Positions 15,100-18,797 of a stretch of DNA of 18,797 nt are shown in pieces (the stretch's first letter is position 1; each line of letters starts with the position of its first letter). Under the pieces are notes generated by a model. That model was given only the letters and a program-made list of their open reading frames with translations, was not told where the DNA came from and did no database searches. Source of the stretch: Deltaproteobacteria bacterium (GTDB lineage: Bacteria > Desulfobacterota > Desulfarculia > Adiutricales > Adiutricaceae). The DNA is taken from NCBI GenBank assembly GCA_031288745.1, contig JAITQT010000306.1:1-18797 (forward strand), in the 5' to 3' direction. The position numbers were made by a program, and so were the translations under genes.

Positions 15100-18000
15100 A
15101 TGAGCATTTCCGCCGCTATGTACGCCGCCGTTACCGGTTTGTCGGCTCTTTCCACCGGGATGCAGACTATAAGCAATAATATAGCTAACGTTAATACCGT
15201 AGGGTTCAAGGCCGGTCGCACCAATTTTGAGGACCTTATTAGCCAAGATTATTGGTCTAACGGGAAAATTCAGCAGATAGGACGCGGCGTTAAGGTTGCC
15301 TCCGTTCAGCAGATGTTTACTCAGGGTTCTTTTATGAACTCCACCCAGGATACCGACATGGCCATAGCCGGCGAAGGCTTTTTCCAGGTCCGCGACCGGG
15401 TGACCAATGAAATTATGTACACAAGGGCTGGTAACTTTACCTTCGACGCCAACGGCTTACTAGAAACGCCTAGCAGTTACGTCCTTCAAGGCTGGGAACT
15501 TTCCATTCCCAAACCAGGAGAGGACCCGGTCAGGCTAGGTGCTCCGACGGACGTAAAAGTGATCATCTTAAACGCCCCGCCGGTTGAGACTAGTCAAATT
15601 AAGGTCGTAGCTAACCTAAACGCCGATGATACTTCTGCCTATATTTATAGCTCGGCTGAATTTGCTAAGATGTACGCCCATCAGTTGGCCTATGGTCCGG
15701 CTGTGGCGGCCAGTGCTGCTGCCGCTAACGCAGTCTATAACTTTAGTGTCGACGGCTCAGCCTATCCCGCCAATAGCATCGCCTTTAACGAGGCCTACCT
15801 CCAGTATATGTCGGCCAACGGTTTTATCTTGTCGGCTGGAAGTTTCTATAAACTAGAACCGACCTATCCTACGTTGAGTGATAGGACCTCGGCTAATGCC
15901 TTGGCTTCCGCAGCCGGTTATACGGCCTTAGGTATAGTTAGTAATATCTTTAGAGGCTCGGCCACTTCCACGGTTTGGACACAAGCCTTTGACAATGCCT
16001 ATATCGAGTTTATGAAGGATAAGTATAATTTTAGTTATTCAGCTTCAGAAACTATCGCTAACTCGGCTTTTTATAGCCTCACTACGACTAGTTCGTACCC
16101 CAACAGCAATCAATTATCTAGCGCCTCTGATGCCGGTTGGCTAGCCGCTTCAGCCCTCGGGGCATCAGCAGCGGCTTCGTACACCTATCCCTCGGGGGTT
16201 CCTCAGTGGGATAACGCCTACGCTTTGGCCTACAATAGTTATATAAGAGGATTAGTAGATTTAAACGGAGATACTCTCTTTAATTCTTCAGCCCAACCGG
16301 TAGCTAATTTTTATACTTCTGCCTCTCAAAGTATCCTTAATAACGCTAAGCAATACGCCTCGGCTACCGTGGCTGGGTCGGCTTCATTGTCAACAGCGGG
16401 TGCCTTTCCCTATGGCTCGTCCTCCGCTAAAACGTTTTACATGAACACTTTTATCGATTATATGTCTAACAGTGGTTATGTTTTCGATCCTTCGAGTGAT
16501 AATCTATCGGCCTCGAACAACCTAAATCTTGTAATATCAGGGAGCTTATTTACCATTTTGGCCCAAAATAACGCTCCGAGCGTCGTTACTTCGGCTAGCG
16601 CCTTAGGCTTCAATAACGCGATCCTGGCCGGGGCTGGCTCTAACTATACTTACCCCTCGGGCAACGATTCATGGGACGCGGCCTTTTTAATAGGCTATAA
16701 TGAAAAAATGAGCGCCAATGGTTACGTGGCTATTACCCAAATCAACAATTTTAAGAATCTCAAGACGGAAACAGGGCATCCCGATATAGCTCAGCAAACA
16801 TCGGCCGTTATCTACGCTCGAACTAAAGCGCTAACGGCGTTAGGTCCGCTCCAGGGTTATCCCATCTCGTCGGGAGCAACTCAAGAGCCTCTCTACGCTT
16901 CTGCCTATAATGCGGCCTATTTACAATATATGACTGACGAGGGCTTTAGCTGGGATGGAACTAAGTTTGTAAATTTAGAACCGAGACCCATTACCTCGGG
17001 GGAGATTGTCGCCGCACAAGCGGTAGCCAAAACAACCGCACAAATAGCTGCGGCCAACGCTGGTAAAACGGCCTACGACACGACCTACGATTCGATTTAT
17101 CAGCCAGCTTATGATTCGATTACGACCAGATTCGCTCCCTGGCAACTTGAAGGATTAGGTTTTGCCGGGGCCTGGGATGCGACTAATATCACTAGCCCGA
17201 TAGATCCGGAAAATTATACCCACGCCAACCCCTGGACTATCTACGATTCCTTAGGTAACGATCACACTCTCATGGTCTACTACCAGCCAAACCCCTATAT
17301 GGAAAACGTCTGGGATTATATTATCACTTGCGATCCAGCCGAAGATGCAAGAAAAGATATTAACAACACCTTGGTAATGAATGGCTCGACCTTCGCTGGG
17401 GTTATTCAGAAAGGGAAAATCACCTTCTCCGCTGACGGCCCCGACCGTCACGGCGGCTTGGTTAAAGACATCGAGGCCCAAAACCTGGATATGACTAAAA
17501 CTGCGGCCGCCACTCTAACTTCTTCTAATTCAACTGTTATAGCCCCTTCCACGTCCTCGTCTATGAATTATGCCTCTCTTGGCGGCTACTTTACAGGTAA
17601 ACCGGTCTTCTCAGCTTCTACTGGAACATTGGTCGATAGCCCCAGAGGCTACACGATTACCTGGGTCGGAAATTTAAGCACCGTGCCTACAGTCTCGGGC
17701 TTTGTCTGGACTGACACCGCTGGTAATACCGGCACGATTCCCATTTACGAAAAAAACTACACCGGACCTTATGCTTTTGGCTCGGGCCTAAACGTTAATT
17801 TTACCAGCGGCGGGACCCCCATGCGTTTTAGCGTAGGCGATAATCTTAACTTTAACGCTCACTCCGAGCAGATTGGCTGGACCAATCTAACCCCCAACGC
17901 CGAGGGCTACTTTGATTTTGACGTGGCCTTCGTTCAATCGGCTTCTATGGCTCTCCATCCTCCTTACCCTGCGGGGCTGCCAACCATAATTCAGCATATC

Positions 18001-18483
18001 TCCTTAGATATGGGGGCTAAAAATCCAAACGGACTGAATGGCTCGTGGATTTTAGACGAGCAAGGTACCACCCAGTACGCTTCAAAATCCATAAATATCT
18101 TCTCCAGCCAAGACGGCTACCCGGCAGGCTCGCTTCAGAGAGTTTCCATTGATAAGGACGGTATCCTTACTGGTATCTACACAAATGGCCGTCATCAGCC
18201 TCTCTATCAAATCGGGCTAGCTAGATTTCTTAACCCATGGGGTCTGGCTAAATTAGGTGATAACGTTTACATGGAGACCCGTTGGTCGGGAACGGGAACC
18301 ATCAATCCTCCCGGATATGGAGGCACCGGAACTATTAGGGCTAATTTCTTAGAGCAGTCCAACACCGATCTAGCCGACGAGATAGTCAACATGATCGTCA
18401 CTCAGAGAGGTTTTCAGGCTAACTCCAAAGTGGTCACCACCACCGATACGATGCTGGCCGAAGTCATTGAAATGAAGCGTTAA
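15100..18483 (+). CDS. flgE: Flagellar hook protein with a very large repeat insert
   Basis: FlgE is the structural subunit of the hook. The N-terminal D0/D1 region is canonical (SISAAMYAAVTGLSALSTGM, ISNNIANVNTVGFKAGRTNF, DTDMAIAGEGFFQV, TRAGNFTFDANGLL). The normal sequence proceeds to VVANLNADD at about residue 177. It resumes near residue 690 with the domain-typical TIYDSLGNDHTLMVYYQP (713-730). The C-terminus is the standard helix (ANFLEQSNTDLADEIVNMIV, TQRGFQANSKVVTTTDTMLA). Between residues 178 and 690 lies about 510 residues of Ala/Ser/Tyr/Asn-rich repeats with no counterpart in the 403-residue Salmonella FlgE. The total is 1127 residues. Start: ATG with GAGGT seven bases upstream. It is the last gene before a strong terminator. 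The frame is unbroken throughout, so the insert is translated. Confidence 0.96.
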   Translation: MSISAAMYAAVTGLSALSTGMQTISNNIANVNTVGFKAGRTNFEDLISQDYWSNGKIQQIGRGVKVASVQQMFTQGSFMNSTQDTDMAIAGEGFFQVRDRVTNEIMYTRAGNFTFDANGLLETPSSYVLQGWELSIPKPGEDPVRLGAPTDVKVIILNAPPVETSQIKVVANLNADDTSAYIYSSAEFAKMYAHQLAYGPAVAASAAAANAVYNFSVDGSAYPANSIAFNEAYLQYMSANGFILSAGSFYKLEPTYPTLSDRTSANALASAAGYTALGIVSNIFRGSATSTVWTQAFDNAYIEFMKDKYNFSYSASETIANSAFYSLTTTSSYPNSNQLSSASDAGWLAASALGASAAASYTYPSGVPQWDNAYALAYNSYIRGLVDLNGDTLFNSSAQPVANFYTSASQSILNNAKQYASATVAGSASLSTAGAFPYGSSSAKTFYMNTFIDYMSNSGYVFDPSSDNLSASNNLNLVISGSLFTILAQNNAPSVVTSASALGFNNAILAGAGSNYTYPSGNDSWDAAFLIGYNEKMSANGYVAITQINNFKNLKTETGHPDIAQQTSAVIYARTKALTALGPLQGYPISSGATQEPLYASAYNAAYLQYMTDEGFSWDGTKFVNLEPRPITSGEIVAAQAVAKTTAQIAAANAGKTAYDTTYDSIYQPAYDSITTRFAPWQLEGLGFAGAWDATNITSPIDPENYTHANPWTIYDSLGNDHTLMVYYQPNPYMENVWDYIITCDPAEDARKDINNTLVMNGSTFAGVIQKGKITFSADGPDRHGGLVKDIEAQNLDMTKTAAATLTSSNSTVIAPSTSSSMNYASLGGYFTGKPVFSASTGTLVDSPRGYTITWVGNLSTVPTVSGFVWTDTAGNTGTIPIYEKNYTGPYAFGSGLNVNFTSGGTPMRFSVGDNLNFNAHSEQIGWTNLTPNAEGYFDFDVAFVQSASMALHPPYPAGLPTIIQHISLDMGAKNPNGLNGSWILDEQGTTQYASKSINIFSSQDGYPAGSLQRVSIDKDGILTGIYTNGRHQPLYQIGLARFLNPWGLAKLGDNVYMETRWSGTGTINPPGYGGTGTIRANFLEQSNTDLADEIVNMIVTQRGFQANSKVVTTTDTMLAEVIEMKR
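15763..16983 (+). repeat. Six diverged repeats of about 75 residues in the FlgE insert
   Basis: The core of each unit aligns as AFNEAYLQYMSANGF (residue 228), AFDNAYIEFMKDKYN (296), AYALAYNSYIRGL (373), FYMNTFIDYMSNSGY (446), AFLIGYNEKMSANGY (528) and AYNAAYLQYMTDEGF (603). Spacings are 68-82 residues. Most cores are preceded by an F/YP(S)G-like turn and a Trp or Phe, and are linked by Ala/Ser-rich stretches with an ALG motif. The nucleotide sequences of the units differ widely, so the duplication is old and kept at the protein level. Confidence 0.8.
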
Positions 18484-18509
18484 GACTAAGTTCGCTAAAA
18501 AAATAAAAG

Positions 18510-18537
18510 CCGCCCCCTTAAAAGGGCGGTTTTTTTT
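18510..18537 (+). terminator. Rho-independent terminator of the fliK-flgD-flgE operon, probably bidirectional
   Basis: A CCGCCC / GGGCGG stem with an eight-base loop is followed directly by eight T. It begins 26 bases after the flgE stop. An A-rich run (18498-18508) precedes the stem, so the opposite strand also shows a stem followed by a T-rich run, allowing termination of transcripts arriving from the right. Confidence 0.92.
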
Positions 18538-18797
18538 GTGCGTGATAGGGGCGATAACTTTCGAGGTGAAAAGCCCAAACGCCCACTTCAGGTTGGACAG
18601 AAGGGCCGGAGGTAAATTCTTAGAAAAACACAAAGGAGACGGTTGAGAGACCAAGGCGTCGCTGATTTTGAATCTAAAATTAGGGCAAAAGCGCCAAAAT
18701 TTTGAGTTAGTATAAATTAATCAGAATGAGGTGATAGTGGCTAAAAATTCATTTGTTTAACTAAAATCATAAATTTTCTTGTAATTTAGTAAATTTA
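18538..18797. other. Right-hand flank with no recognisable gene
   Basis: After the terminator the sequence becomes AT-rich. Frames on both strands are short. A weak tgaggtgat followed by GTG near 18736 opens only a few codons before a stop. Nothing further is supported. Confidence 0.5.

Noticed and set aside
15763..16983. FlgE repeats considered as a CRISPR array or DNA-level satellite
   Set aside because: The similarity is only at protein level within one open frame; nucleotide sequences of the units differ and there are no identical direct repeats with spacers.
18370..18654. Minus-strand 94-codon frame crossing the flgE end and terminator
   Set aside because: It runs antisense through the flgE C-terminal coding region and the terminator hairpin, and its product is not recognisable.

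Overview
This window is a flagellar axial-structure locus from a Gram-negative bacterium. FlgH (an outer-membrane L-ring lipoprotein) and FlgI (the periplasmic P ring) both imply a double envelope. The gene set, the divergent layout, the sigma-54 promoters and the large hook-associated proteins suggest a deltaproteobacterium (Desulfobacterota, Desulfovibrio-like). This assignment is inference only, because no rRNA or other taxonomic marker is present.

Layout. Positions 1-1827 hold no intact gene. They contain the 5' part of a transposase gene running off the left edge (1-137, minus), a decayed minus-strand reading frame (278-550), unassigned sequence, and a frameshifted IS200/IS605-type tnpA with a decayed right-end hairpin (about 1381-1781). 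From 1828 to 11927 a minus-strand operon reads, in transcription order, flgH, flgI, flgJ (rod-binding domain only), flgN, flgK, flgL. A divergent control region (11928-12365) follows. A plus-strand operon, fliK-flgD-flgE, then runs from 12366 to 18483 and ends in a strong, probably bidirectional, Rho-independent terminator (18510-18537). Beyond that, nothing is recognisable to the right edge.

How the genes work together. FlgH and FlgI form the bushing around the rod, and FlgJ caps the growing rod. FlgD caps the growing hook made of FlgE. FliK measures hook length and switches export specificity. FlgN chaperones FlgK and FlgL, which form the hook-filament junction. Two sigma-54 (-24/-12) promoters with ideal spacing face away from each other in the control region, one for each operon. 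Between them lie a 21-bp inverted repeat and a repeated GCCCTTTG word, which could bind an NtrC-family flagellar activator.

The most unusual content is in the cell-exterior proteins. FlgE (1127 aa) carries an insert of about 510 residues built from six diverged repeats of about 75 residues. FlgL (1103 aa) and FlgK (849 aa) are enlarged by copies of one shared beta-rich module. The ring and cap proteins FlgH, FlgI and FlgD have ordinary lengths. FlgJ contains a strict nine-unit pentapeptide array.
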